From Fastidiosipila sp. (GTDB taxonomy: Bacteria; Bacillota; Clostridia; Saccharofermentanales; DTU023), in contig JAAZGO010000028.1 in assembly GCA_012511175.1 (NCBI GenBank), positions 1 to 64,000 of the forward strand: 64,000 bases of DNA, in the 5' to 3' direction. Shown here in pieces: positions 9,304-18,023 of the stretch. The position numbers and the translations under genes are program-made. Under the pieces are notes generated by a model. That model saw only the letters and a program-made list of their open reading frames with translations. It searched no databases and had not been told where the DNA came from. Each line of letters opens with the position of its first letter. Within the stretch, counting starts at the first letter, position 1.

Positions 9304-9985
9304 GAACACCGTATTGCTGATTGAAGACGAAGAGTACATCGCCCGCGTCATTGAGACCGTGTTGAGGGCCAACGGCTATCGTGTCATCACCGCACATAGC
9401 GGTGCCATTGCCAATTCCTTAATCCCGTCACACATTCCTGACCTGGTACTGCTGGACCTCGGCTTACCCGATCTGGACGGAATTGATATATTAAAATCGT
9501 TGCGTTACTGGTCTGATATTCCGGTTATTGTCATCTCGGCAAGGGACATGGATAAGGATAAAGTCGAGGCCCTGGATCTCGGTGCCGACGATTATATTAC
9601 CAAACCTTTCAGCACACCCGAGTTGCTGGCGCGGATCCGGGTTGCCCTGCGACACAGGGAAACAAAGCACTCACAAAACGATTCATACACGGTTGGCGGC
9701 TTCCATATCGATTTTGTTAAAAGACGGGTCACCGTTGACGGTGAATTGATCCATCTCACGCAAATTGAATACCGAATCGTTGAGCTTGTCGCCAGACAAC
9801 CTGGCGTCGTCTTGACCTACGATTCGATAATCAAAGAAATTTGGGGGCCTAATTCTCCTTCAGACAACAACCGGATATTGCGCGTCAATATGTTCAATAT
9901 CCGGCGGAAAATCGAAAAAAACAATATCTCAACCCGCTATATCCTGACAGAAATTGGCGTCGGTTACAGAATGGCCGAGCAGTAA
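9293..9985 (+). CDS. KdpE-like response regulator (OmpR family)
   Basis: Transcription factor partner of the upstream kinase. The receiver domain is at residues 5-120, with the acidic pair Glu11/Asp12, phospho-acceptor Asp55 in LVLLDLGLPDLDG, the Thr/Ser switch in VIVISARD and Lys in ITKPF. A winged-helix DNA-binding domain follows, ending ISTRYILTEIGVGYRM. The start at 9293 lies inside the kinase gene (11-base overlap), with GAGG 6 bases upstream, so the two are coupled. No kdpFABC potassium pump genes are in the window, so targets are unknown; the divergent peptide importer is one candidate by position only. Confidence 0.92.
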   Translation: MSIKNTVLLIEDEEYIARVIETVLRANGYRVITAHSGAIANSLIPSHIPDLVLLDLGLPDLDGIDILKSLRYWSDIPVIVISARDMDKDKVEALDLGADDYITKPFSTPELLARIRVALRHRETKHSQNDSYTVGGFHIDFVKRRVTVDGELIHLTQIEYRIVELVARQPGVVLTYDSIIKEIWGPNSPSDNNRILRVNMFNIRRKIEKNNISTRYILTEIGVGYRMAEQ

Positions 9986-10013
9986 GTTTCATGGTATCAC
10001 TGCCCCGGGGAAC

Positions 10014-11132
10014 CTAAGCAAATCTGCCCGCCAGGATAGCTTCAATCTGACTGTCGTCGGCAGAAATACCGTAGAACAGCTCCAGGAAATCCCTGACTTC
10101 CTCATGCAATGAATTGGAATAGACTTGCGGGTAAAAAATGGAACCCAGCCAGCGCAAACCCAGGTAGCGGTTGACCGAGGGCGGGTCGGCCAGAAAGCCG
10201 TAAGGTTGGGACGGCACGACGATCATGCGGCCTTCCTTCATGGCCGGCAAGGACATCCAGGCCGGATCGGCCAGCATTTCCTCCTGGAGTTTTACCCCGT
10301 CGATCAGGACGTAATCGGGATTCCACCCGATCACCTGCTCCATGGAAACCTCGCTGCCTCCGCCCTTGTTTGAAGCTTCCACATCAGCTACATTAATCAC
10401 GGGTACGAAGTCAAGCACTTCACTGTGGAAAGACCCCACCGCATTGGTGCTGAGGCCCAGCTCCCCCAACGCCCAGTAAACACTGACGCGCTTTTCTTCC
10501 GGAATTTCGGCCTTGGCCTTATCAGACAGGGCCAGCGTCTCCTCACAATAGAGGGCCAGGGGATCAGTGCGCGAGGTGTCGCCGATCAGGCGGCCAATGT
10601 CGCGGTAAGCCTGCGGCATGCCCGTGAACATGGCTTCGATGAAGACTGTGGGGATCTTGATCTGATCCATCAACTGGTCCAAATCGTCCCGGGTCGTACC
10701 TTTTGTTTCGCCAATGTCCACAATCACCTGTGTCTCCGCCGCCAGGACGGTTTCAAGGTTGAAGTCCGGCCCCTTGCCATAAAACTTGCCCATTACGGGC
10801 AGGCTGCTGTATTTCGGATCGATCAGTTTTTGCTGGCTTTCCGTGAAGGGAAGCGAGATTCCGCACAGAAGGTCGGGGCAGGCTGTATAAAGGACAATAT
10901 TGGCCAGCGTCCCGGACGGGGCAATACGGGTCAGTTCGGTTGGAAGTTCAATTTCGCGGCCGGCCGAATCAAGGAAAACATTCCGTTTTTCCTCCTGAGT
11001 CGGGAACGGTGCCGTTTGCGGCGGATCCGTTTCCTCCGGCGGAGTGGCGGGAGCACAGGCGGCTGGCAGAAGCAGAGCCAGGATCATCACCGCGAGAATA
11101 AGCGGCAGCCATCTTTTTTTTCCTTTTATCAT
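10014..11132 (-). CDS. metal/chelate-binding lipoprotein of type II ABC importer (FecB/BtuF-like)
   Basis: Extracytoplasmic receptor of a FecCD-family importer. The signal peptide ends in a LLLPAAC lipobox (Cys near 26). A Pro/Thr/Glu-rich linker leads to the periplasmic-binding fold: VFLDSAGREIELP near 52, then GKGPDFNLETVLAAETQVIV, and near 250 SMEQVIGWNPDYVLID. Length (372 aa) is usual. It is the last gene of the xdhC operon, 9 bases after the ATPase gene. The ligand is not evident: siderophore, cobamide, haem and molybdate receptors share this fold. The xdhC neighbour makes molybdate or tungstate an attractive inference. Confidence 0.85.
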   Translation of the reverse strand: MIKGKKRWLPLILAVMILALLLPAACAPATPPEETDPPQTAPFPTQEEKRNVFLDSAGREIELPTELTRIAPSGTLANIVLYTACPDLLCGISLPFTESQQKLIDPKYSSLPVMGKFYGKGPDFNLETVLAAETQVIVDIGETKGTTRDDLDQLMDQIKIPTVFIEAMFTGMPQAYRDIGRLIGDTSRTDPLALYCEETLALSDKAKAEIPEEKRVSVYWALGELGLSTNAVGSFHSEVLDFVPVINVADVEASNKGGGSEVSMEQVIGWNPDYVLIDGVKLQEEMLADPAWMSLPAMKEGRMIVVPSQPYGFLADPPSVNRYLGLRWLGSIFYPQVYSNSLHEEVRDFLELFYGISADDSQIEAILAGRFA

Positions 11133-11141
11133 TTTTTCCTC

Positions 11142-11951
11142 CTAAGAATTTGGTTTCCTTATCCTGACAAAATCGGGCAAGACCGTCACATCGCCAGTCT
11201 GTGCGCTCTCTTCCAGGCGGATGGGTATCCCGTATACATGAGAGAGCAAGGACTCTGACAAGACGTGATGGGGCGGGCCATAGGCATAGGCCGTTTGCCC
11301 GCTGATCAGAAGCACGTCATCAGCGTAAAGAAAAACGTGCTGTGGGTTATGGGTTGAAAACAAAACCAGGTAACCGCGGTCGGCAAGCTCCCTGATCTGC
11401 TCCAGCACACGTATCTGGTTGCCGTAGTCGAGGCTGGCGCACGGTTCATCCATGATTAAGAGGGGGGCATCCTGGGCAACAGCGCGGGCGATGAGTGCCA
11501 GCTGCTGTTCACCTCCGGACAACTGGTCGAAACGCCTGTCCGCGAATTTTTCAATTTTCAACAGACGCAAGGCTTGAGCTGCGCGCTGTTTCTCCTTTCT
11601 CCCCGGCTGGGAAAAGACACCGAAAGAGGCGGTTGTCCCCATGAGCACAAGCTCGGATACGGAGAATTGAAAGTCTCCCGGCTGCGTCTGTGGAATGTAA
11701 GCCATTTCCCTGGCACGTTTGCGGATGGACAATTCCGGCAGGCTGCTCCCGTTCACCATGATCCGGCCCTGCTGCAAGGGCAGGATGCCGAGAATCAATT
11801 TGAACAGGGTCGACTTGCCCGCCCCATTGGCCCCCAGGACCCCCACGGCCCGGCCTCCCGGTGATTGGAAAGAAAGATCCTTCAGAACCGGGTCAAGCCG
11901 GTAGCGGAAGGAGAGGTCACTGACTTCGAGGCCCCGGGTCATGGTAGTCAT
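11142..11951 (-). CDS. type II ABC importer ATPase (FecE/BtuD-like)
   Basis: Cytosolic ATPase of the FecCD-type importer. Walker A GANGAGKST is near residues 39-47, Q-loop AYIPQTQPGDFQFSVSELVLMG near 90, signature LSGGEQQLALIARAVAQ near 143, Walker B LLIMDEPCASLDYG and switch His in LFSTHNPQHV. The segment VSELVLMGTTASFGVFSQPG is typical of the iron-siderophore/cobalamin/MolC group. Length is 269 aa. Its start overlaps the stop of the permease gene by 4 bases, so the two are co-translated. Confidence 0.93.
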   Translation of the reverse strand: MTTMTRGLEVSDLSFRYRLDPVLKDLSFQSPGGRAVGVLGANGAGKSTLFKLILGILPLQQGRIMVNGSSLPELSIRKRAREMAYIPQTQPGDFQFSVSELVLMGTTASFGVFSQPGRKEKQRAAQALRLLKIEKFADRRFDQLSGGEQQLALIARAVAQDAPLLIMDEPCASLDYGNQIRVLEQIRELADRGYLVLFSTHNPQHVFLYADDVLLISGQTAYAYGPPHHVLSESLLSHVYGIPIRLEESAQTGDVTVLPDFVRIRKPNS

Positions 11952-13741
11952 GCAGCCAACTCCCTGCGGCCCTGGCGAAGAATCAGATAGATGAAGAAGG
12001 GCGCGCCGACAAAAGCGGTCAGAATTCCGAGGGGAATCCCGCTACTTGTTGCCCGGCGGGCGATATCATCGACAAAAATCATGAAACCTGCCCCGATCAA
12101 GGCCGAAGCGGGGAGCGAAAACCGATTGTCCGCCCCGGTAATCATTCGGGCCATGTGGGGGATGACCAGGCCAATCCAGCCAATCACCCCGCTGACTGAG
12201 ACACAGGTCGCCGTGATCAGGGTTGAAGCCATGACGAGAACAAACCGGATCAGACGTATGCGGACACCCATGGAAGCCGCCGCTTCTTCACCCATGGTCA
12301 AAACGTTGAGCTGCCAGCGCAAGAGCATGATGAGTATCATGCCGCCCAAGATGAGGGGAGCGGCAAAAAACAGCTGTTTCATCTGCGATGAATTCAGTGA
12401 GCCCATAAGCCAGTAAGTGATGGCGGGCAACTGGTCTGTCGGATCCGCTACCAGCTTGACCAGCGACAGGCCTGCCGAGAAAAGTGAGCTGACCACCATG
12501 CCCGTCAGGATGAGAGCCAGAATACGCTGGGCCCTGACAAAGGAGGTCAGTATCAGAACCAGGAGGATGGACACCAGACCAAACAAAAAAGAGAGCGAGG
12601 TGATGGCGGAGGCGGGCAAGCCCCACAAAATGGCGAGGGCCGCGCCGAATCCCGCGCCAGAAGAGGCACCCAGAACATCCGGCGAAGCCATGGGATTCCG
12701 GAATACCCCCTGAAAGGTGTGGCCCGCCACCGACAGGCCTGAACCGACCAGAAGGCCGAGCGCGATGCGGGGCAGGCGGACATTAAGCAGAACCGTATGG
12801 ACTTCGGCCGGAAAGACCGCTCCCGTCCCGAAAATCCGGCTCCAGAAGAAGCGGACGATGGTGGCGGGGCTGATGCCATACCAGCCGACCGCAAAGGAGA
12901 GAATGACGATGCCGGTCAGCGCCGCGGCCATGATGGCGAAACGCCAGGTCATGCGCTTCCGGGATCCAGGTTTCTCCTCTTCTCCAACCGGCACATCCTG
13001 CGGAGTCGCTGCCTGGGGAATGGCTGTTTTGTCCTTTGCCAGTGCACTGCCCCAGCTGGTACGTTTTTGGTGGGCCATGGTCTGGCTGCCGTTGACCAGC
13101 TCAATTTGAACCAGTGAGGGATGCGATGCGATTATCTGTCTCCGCTCGCGGATGCACCCTTTTTCTTCTTCCGTCAGGGTGGAGCGGCCGGCTGATCGTT
13201 CAAATGAACTCTCATGCTTCCAAACAAGAACCACCGGCCGCGAGCGGTCATCCAACAAGGAGAGGACCCGCTGATAAAAGTTGTCAATCAGAAGCTCATC
13301 GCCGCCGAGCTCATCGAGGATCAGCAGCGTGCCCGGCCGATCCAGGAGCCTGCAGGCAGTGTCATGAAAGCGGTCGAGATCAAAACGGCGCCCTTTTTCA
13401 TCGGCTATGAGGAAGCAGTCATCTTGGGGAAAGGAAGTCCGGTCATGGTGTCTGACGGTCAAAAAACCTGTTCCCCGCTGGTTGGCGGCAGCAACATGGG
13501 CAAATCCCTGTTTTGTTTCATCGGCGTCGATATGCCGGATCGTCATATAGCCTGCCGGCACCGCCTGCATGTCGTCAATCAGGTGCTGAACAAGGGTCGA
13601 CTTGCCGGAGCCGATGGCGCCCGTAAGCAGGATGTGACGCCCGCTTCCTTCTAACAGATCAATTTGAGAACGTATGAAAGCGAGAAGCGCTTTCTCATCT
13701 GCGGGATAGGCGAAGGAAACCCTCTCAGCCAGTCTGTCCAT
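11948..13741 (-). CDS. FecCD-type permease with N-terminal P-loop NTPase domain (fusion)
   Basis: A two-part 597-residue protein. Residues 1-220 form a P-loop NTPase: Walker A TGAIGSGKSTLV near 42-53 and Walker B TLLILDELGGDELL near 137-150, resembling the THEP1-type nucleoside triphosphatases. After a charged linker, residues from about 267 form a complete FecCD/BtuC permease with VRLPRIALGLLVGSGLSVAG, FRNPMASPDVLGASSGAGFG and VIGWIGLVIPHMARM. The two halves are open in one frame with no stop, so the fusion is seen directly, though an internal ATG before AHQKRTSWGS could give a separate permease. It sits 18 bases after xdhC. Its job in the importer is unknown. Confidence 0.85.
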   Translation of the reverse strand: MDRLAERVSFAYPADEKALLAFIRSQIDLLEGSGRHILLTGAIGSGKSTLVQHLIDDMQAVPAGYMTIRHIDADETKQGFAHVAAANQRGTGFLTVRHHDRTSFPQDDCFLIADEKGRRFDLDRFHDTACRLLDRPGTLLILDELGGDELLIDNFYQRVLSLLDDRSRPVVLVWKHESSFERSAGRSTLTEEEKGCIRERRQIIASHPSLVQIELVNGSQTMAHQKRTSWGSALAKDKTAIPQAATPQDVPVGEEEKPGSRKRMTWRFAIMAAALTGIVILSFAVGWYGISPATIVRFFWSRIFGTGAVFPAEVHTVLLNVRLPRIALGLLVGSGLSVAGHTFQGVFRNPMASPDVLGASSGAGFGAALAILWGLPASAITSLSFLFGLVSILLVLILTSFVRAQRILALILTGMVVSSLFSAGLSLVKLVADPTDQLPAITYWLMGSLNSSQMKQLFFAAPLILGGMILIMLLRWQLNVLTMGEEAAASMGVRIRLIRFVLVMASTLITATCVSVSGVIGWIGLVIPHMARMITGADNRFSLPASALIGAGFMIFVDDIARRATSSGIPLGILTAFVGAPFFIYLILRQGRRELAA

Positions 13742-13759
13742 GGATGCTGTCCTGCCTGC

Positions 13760-14866
13760 TCAAAGCTTTCTTCTGGCTTCCAGTTTTCCGGCCCGCACGG
13801 CAATCATCTGGGCCGCGATGCTGATGGCGATCTCCTCCGGTGTCTCGCCGCCAATGTCAAGGCCGATGGGCGTGACCGCACGTTCAAGCGCTTCTTTGGT
13901 ATGTCCGCGTTCCATGAGTAGCCTGTCGATCGTCTGTGTTTTGTGACGGCTGCCGATGACCCCGATGTAGCGCGCCGGCGTTGCAAGGACCTGGTCCTCG
14001 ACGTCCAGATCATTGCTGTGGCCGCGGGTCATGATGCAGACATAGTCTTCCGGGCCGATGGTGACTGATTGGCCGATATCCTTCAAATCGCAGAGTCTGA
14101 CATCATAAGCGCCCGGAAAAAGGGCGGGATCGGTGAACTCCTCACGATCATCGAGGACAACGACCGCAAAGTGCACCTTGGACAGAACAGGCGCCAGGGC
14201 CTGGCCGACGTGACCGCCTCCGAAAATGTAGACGACACCGGGCACCACCAGTTCTTCGACGTAAAACCGGTGACCGCAAAGCTCAAAGGTTCGCCCCCGC
14301 TGGCAGAGCAGATGGGGTTCGGCCAGTAAAGCCCTGGTACAGGCGTCCTCTTCGGGAAAACCCGTAAACTGACAACCCTTCATGGAAAAGTCGGGGTCAG
14401 CCGGATTGGCGCCCTCCGGCGCTGTGAAAAGGGCCAGCCCCAACGGGCCCTTTTCGCTGATATCGGTCAGCAGCCAACTTGGCTGGCGCCTTTTGATGGC
14501 TTGACGGGCGGCCTTTACGATGCGCAGAAGCTCCTGATCGCTGCCCTTAAGGAAGAGATAGTGGACGGTCGCATTGCCGCCGCAGATCATGCCAATGTCC
14601 TCAATCTGATTCTTGGTCAAAAAGAAGTGATGGATATCGGAACGCCGGTCACGGATGGCTTCCTGTGCAATGGACAGGGAGTGAAGTTCAACAGCGCCGC
14701 CGCCCACAGTGCCCGCAAGGCGGCCTGTCGGGCCCACAAGCATGCGGGCGCCCTCCCCGCGCGGGGTTGCTCCCGAGCTTGCCGTTACGGTCGCAAGCAC
14801 CGTATCCTGTTTATCCTCCAAGGCTGATTCAAGTGCTTTGAGTACGGAGTCCATAACCATTTCCAC
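13760..14866 (-). CDS. XdhC/CoxI family molybdenum-hydroxylase maturation protein
   Basis: XdhC-family proteins bind molybdenum cofactor and help its sulfuration and insertion into xanthine dehydrogenase-type enzymes. The N-terminal XdhC/CoxI domain has TASSGATPRGEGARMLV near residues 28-44 and GTVGGGAVE near 53-61. The C-terminal Rossmann domain has YIFGGGHVGQALAPVL near 215 and ends with IGLDIGGETPEEIAISIAAQ. Length is 368 aa. The start is uncertain: GTG at 14866 or ATG at 14860 or 14854. It leads the operon with the FecCD-type importer, and a promoter with a perfect -10 lies just upstream. No hydroxylase structural genes are in the window. Confidence 0.9.
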   Translation of the reverse strand: MEMVMDSVLKALESALEDKQDTVLATVTASSGATPRGEGARMLVGPTGRLAGTVGGGAVELHSLSIAQEAIRDRRSDIHHFFLTKNQIEDIGMICGGNATVHYLFLKGSDQELLRIVKAARQAIKRRQPSWLLTDISEKGPLGLALFTAPEGANPADPDFSMKGCQFTGFPEEDACTRALLAEPHLLCQRGRTFELCGHRFYVEELVVPGVVYIFGGGHVGQALAPVLSKVHFAVVVLDDREEFTDPALFPGAYDVRLCDLKDIGQSVTIGPEDYVCIMTRGHSNDLDVEDQVLATPARYIGVIGSRHKTQTIDRLLMERGHTKEALERAVTPIGLDIGGETPEEIAISIAAQMIAVRAGKLEARRKL

Positions 14867-14913
14867 GCTTTCTTATCCATTCGCCACCCGGCTGGTTAAT
14901 CTTCTGTGGAAAT

Positions 14914-14941
14914 ATTATAGCCGATTTACATTCAAATACAA
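14914..14941 (-). promoter_or_regulatory. promoter of xdhC-ABC importer operon
   Basis: Perfect -10 TATAAT at 14914-14919, 16-base spacer, and TTGTAT at 14936-14941, ending 48 bases before the GTG at 14866. It lies between the ROK kinase stop and xdhC, so xdhC and the importer can be expressed apart from the kinase. Confidence 0.6.
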
Positions 14942-14948
14942 GTCGCCC

Positions 14949-15923
14949 TCATCGAGGAACTGAACCCTCCTTATGGAGCATGGCAGCACCGATGATGCCT
15001 GCATCGTTGCCCAGCCGGCTGATCAATACGGGGGGCAGCGAAAGGATAAAATCGTCCGGTTTTTCGGGCTCAAGGAGATTGCGAAGCGGCTCCAGAAGCA
15101 AATCCCCCGCACGGCTGATGCCGCCGCCCAGGAGGATGATGTGGGGACGGTAGAGTACCGTCAGCGTCCGTATGCCCGCAGCCAGGTAGGCAGCATAACG
15201 GTTCAGAACCCGCAAAGCGGCAGGGTCGCCCGTCCGGACAATATCGAAAAATATTTTCACGTTCTCCGAGGGCCTGTCCTGCCGAATCAGCCGGCGCAAA
15301 GGTGTCTCACCCGCTTCGAGCAGACTTTCCTGGAGAAGGCGATTCAGACCCCGGATTGAAATGAACATCTCGAGGCATCCTCTTCTGCCGCAAGTGCACA
15401 AGGGCCCGTTCTCCGCCATAATCGCAGAATGTCCGGGCTCGATCCCCAAGCCGGTCGCGCCACGGAATATCTTGCCCTTATAAACAAAGCCTCCCCCCAG
15501 CCCCGTGCCCAGCGTAAGAAGCAGGGCACTTTCAAAGGAACTCGCCTCGCCGGCCAAATACTCTCCCCACGCGGCGCAGTCCCCGTCGTTGCCTGTTTTG
15601 ATCACGGTTTGGGGAAAGTGCTGCTTAAGGAGGGAAATGAAGTCGATGTGATCCAGGTACAAATTGGGGGCTTCAATCATCAAACCCGTTTCCCCGTCAA
15701 CAAGACCGGGCAGGCCAAGTCCGATGGCGCTGAGATCGGACAGCTTGAGCTTCCTGCGGGCGAGAAGATTGTCAATGCAAAGGGCCATGCTTTCCGCCAG
15801 GGATTCAGCAGGCCTTGGCACTTTCGTCTTGACAGTCTCACGATCGGCTATCCTGTGACTGTCGTCAACCAGACCGACCGCTATGTTGGTTCCGCCCAAG
15901 TCAATGCCAATAGACCAACTCAT
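14949..15923 (-). CDS. ROK family sugar kinase (glucokinase-like)
   Basis: Phosphorylates a hexose, most likely glucose, with ATP. The ATP-binding motif IGIDLGGTNIAVGLVD is at residues 5-20, the substrate loop GNDGDCAAWGE near 131 with the catalytic Asp, and GTGLGGGFVYKG near 158. The ROK zinc site is His in EPGHSAI with CTCGRRGCLE near 195-204. Length is 324 aa. GGGAGG precedes the ATG. There is no helix-turn-helix, so it is a kinase and not a ROK repressor. Substrate among glucose, mannose and related sugars is not settled. Confidence 0.9.
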   Translation of the reverse strand: MSWSIGIDLGGTNIAVGLVDDSHRIADRETVKTKVPRPAESLAESMALCIDNLLARRKLKLSDLSAIGLGLPGLVDGETGLMIEAPNLYLDHIDFISLLKQHFPQTVIKTGNDGDCAAWGEYLAGEASSFESALLLTLGTGLGGGFVYKGKIFRGATGLGIEPGHSAIMAENGPLCTCGRRGCLEMFISIRGLNRLLQESLLEAGETPLRRLIRQDRPSENVKIFFDIVRTGDPAALRVLNRYAAYLAAGIRTLTVLYRPHIILLGGGISRAGDLLLEPLRNLLEPEKPDDFILSLPPVLISRLGNDAGIIGAAMLHKEGSVPR

Positions 15924-15940
15924 GAAAAACTACCTCCCGG

Positions 15941-15969
15941 CTGACCGGTCATTCATTCGATAGTATACT
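15941..15969 (+). promoter_or_regulatory. putative promoter of hut operon
   Basis: CTGACC at 15941-15946, 17-base spacer and TATACT at 15964-15969, followed 34 bases later by the hutU ATG with a strong AGAGGAGG ribosome site. It lies in the 80-base divergent gap with the ROK kinase gene. Confidence 0.5.
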
Positions 15970-16003
15970 TGAAGCGACGGCTCGATTACGAGAGGAGGTC
16001 ACT

Positions 16004-18019
16004 ATGGACAGATACGAAACTGAATCCTGTCATCATATTACACTTGACGGCCCCTTGCCGCCCGATCCTGTTTTTGAAGCGGGCATTCGCCGCGCTCCCC
16101 GCCGCGAGGCCAGGCTTTCGGAGAAAGAGCGCGCGATTGCTCTGAAAAACGCTTTGCGCTATATCCCCGTGCAACACCACGAAATCATGGCTTCCGAATT
16201 CTTGAGGGAACTCGACCGGCACGGGAAGATCTATGGCTACCGCTACCGGCCGCAGGGGAGGCTGTTTGGCAAACCGATCGACCAGTACAAGGGAAATTGC
16301 ATCGAAGGCAAGGCCTTCCAGGTCATGATCGACAACAACCTGGATTTTGAGGTGGCCCTTTATCCCTACGAGCTGATCACTTACGGAGAAACGGGCGCAG
16401 TCTGTCAAAACTGGATGCAGTACCGGCTGATCAAGCAATACCTGGAAATTCTGACCGATGAACAGACCCTGGTCCTCTTCTCAGGGCACCCCGTCGGCCT
16501 CTTCCACAGCCCGCGTTCGGCACCCCGGGTCATCCTGACCAATGGCCTCATGATCGGCCAGTACGACAACCTGGAGGACTACAACCGGGCCTCTTCCATG
16601 GGGGTATCAAGCTATGGCCAGATGACTGCCGGCGGCTGGATGTACATCGGACCGCAGGGCATCGTACATGGCACCTACAACACCCTGCTCAATGCCGGCA
16701 GGCAGGAGCTGGGCATCCCCAATGAGGGAAACCTGGCCGGCCGTCTTTTCGTCAGTTCCGGCCTGGGCGGCATGTCGGGCGCACAGGGCAAGGCCTGCAA
16801 GATCGCCGGGGGCGTCGCCATCATCGCCGAAGTTGATCCTTCGCGCATCAAGACCCGGCATGAACAGGGCTGGGTTGATGTCATTGCCGATTCCTGTGAA
16901 AAGGCCTTTTCAACCGCGGCCGAAGCCATGGCGGAAAAGGAAGCGCTGGCCATCGCCTATCACGGCAACATCGTTGACCTTCTCGAGTTCGCGATCGACC
17001 GGATGATCCCCATCGAGCTCTTGTCGGATCAGACCTCCTGTCATGAACCCTATACGGGAGGCTACTGCCCGCAGGGTCTGACCTACGACGAGCGGACCGC
17101 CATGCTGGCGGAGGATCCGGACCGTTTCAGGGAATACGTAAACCGGTCGCTGGCTGCCCATTACCGGGCTATCAAAACCCTGACTGAAAGAGGAACCTAT
17201 TTCTTTGATTACGGCAACTCCTTCATGAAGGCAGTCTTCGACTCCGGCGTCCGCGAGATCTCCAAAAACGGTGAAAATGACCGTGATGGCTTCATCTGGC
17301 CTTCCTACGTGGAGGATATTATGGGCCCTCTGCTCTTTGATTATGGCTATGGCCCCTTCCGATGGGTGTGTCTTTCAGGCAAAGATGAAGATCTTCGTTT
17401 GACGGATCAGGCTGCCATGTCCTGCATCGATCCCGAAAGGCGCTATCAGGACCGCGATAACTACAACTGGATCCGGGACGCGGAAAAGAACAAGCTGGTG
17501 GTCGGCACCAAAGCCAGGATTTTGTACAGTGATGCCCTGGGACGGATGGAAATCGCCCTCAAGATGAATGAACTTGTGAGGCAGGGGAAAATCGGCCCAG
17601 TCATGATCGGCCGCGATCACCACGACACGGGCGGCACGGATTCGCCCTTCCGGGAGACCTCCAACATATATGACGGCAGTAATGTGACCGCCGATATGGC
17701 AACTTCGGTCTTCGCAGGCAACGCAGCGCGCGGCATGAGCCTTTGTGCCCTCCATAACGGAGGAGGGACCGGGATTGGCAAGGCCATCAACGGCGGTTTC
17801 GGCTGCGTCCTGGACGGATCCGAACGCATCGACCAGGTGCTTCGCAATGCCGTGCTCTGGGATGTCATGGCCGGCGTTGCCCGGCGCGCCTGGGCGCGAA
17901 GCCGGAATGCCATTGAAACTGCAGAAGAATACAACCGGATCATGAAAGGCAAAGATTACCTGACCCTGCCCTACCTGGCAGATGACCAGCTGATCCAAAA
18001 AACACTCAGGGAAGGATAA
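16004..18019 (+). CDS. hutU: urocanate hydratase
   Basis: Adds water to urocanate to give imidazolonepropionate, using tightly bound NAD+ as an electrophile; second step of histidine breakdown. Family signatures are clear: FSGHPVGLFHSPRSAPRVILTNG reduced here to its key parts GHPVGLF and PRVILTNG near residues 165-185, QMTAGGWMYIGPQGIVHGT near 206, NAD loop GLGGMSGAQGKA near 251, and DQTSCHEPYTGGYCPQG near 341. The C-terminal half has GRDHHDTGGTDSPFRET. At 671 aa it belongs to the longer clostridial-type branch, above the roughly 550 aa of the Bacillus enzyme. It is first in the operon; hutH is not adjacent. Confidence 0.95.
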   Translation: MDRYETESCHHITLDGPLPPDPVFEAGIRRAPRREARLSEKERAIALKNALRYIPVQHHEIMASEFLRELDRHGKIYGYRYRPQGRLFGKPIDQYKGNCIEGKAFQVMIDNNLDFEVALYPYELITYGETGAVCQNWMQYRLIKQYLEILTDEQTLVLFSGHPVGLFHSPRSAPRVILTNGLMIGQYDNLEDYNRASSMGVSSYGQMTAGGWMYIGPQGIVHGTYNTLLNAGRQELGIPNEGNLAGRLFVSSGLGGMSGAQGKACKIAGGVAIIAEVDPSRIKTRHEQGWVDVIADSCEKAFSTAAEAMAEKEALAIAYHGNIVDLLEFAIDRMIPIELLSDQTSCHEPYTGGYCPQGLTYDERTAMLAEDPDRFREYVNRSLAAHYRAIKTLTERGTYFFDYGNSFMKAVFDSGVREISKNGENDRDGFIWPSYVEDIMGPLLFDYGYGPFRWVCLSGKDEDLRLTDQAAMSCIDPERRYQDRDNYNWIRDAEKNKLVVGTKARILYSDALGRMEIALKMNELVRQGKIGPVMIGRDHHDTGGTDSPFRETSNIYDGSNVTADMATSVFAGNAARGMSLCALHNGGGTGIGKAINGGFGCVLDGSERIDQVLRNAVLWDVMAGVARRAWARSRNAIETAEEYNRIMKGKDYLTLPYLADDQLIQKTLREG

Positions 18020-18023
18020 GGGT

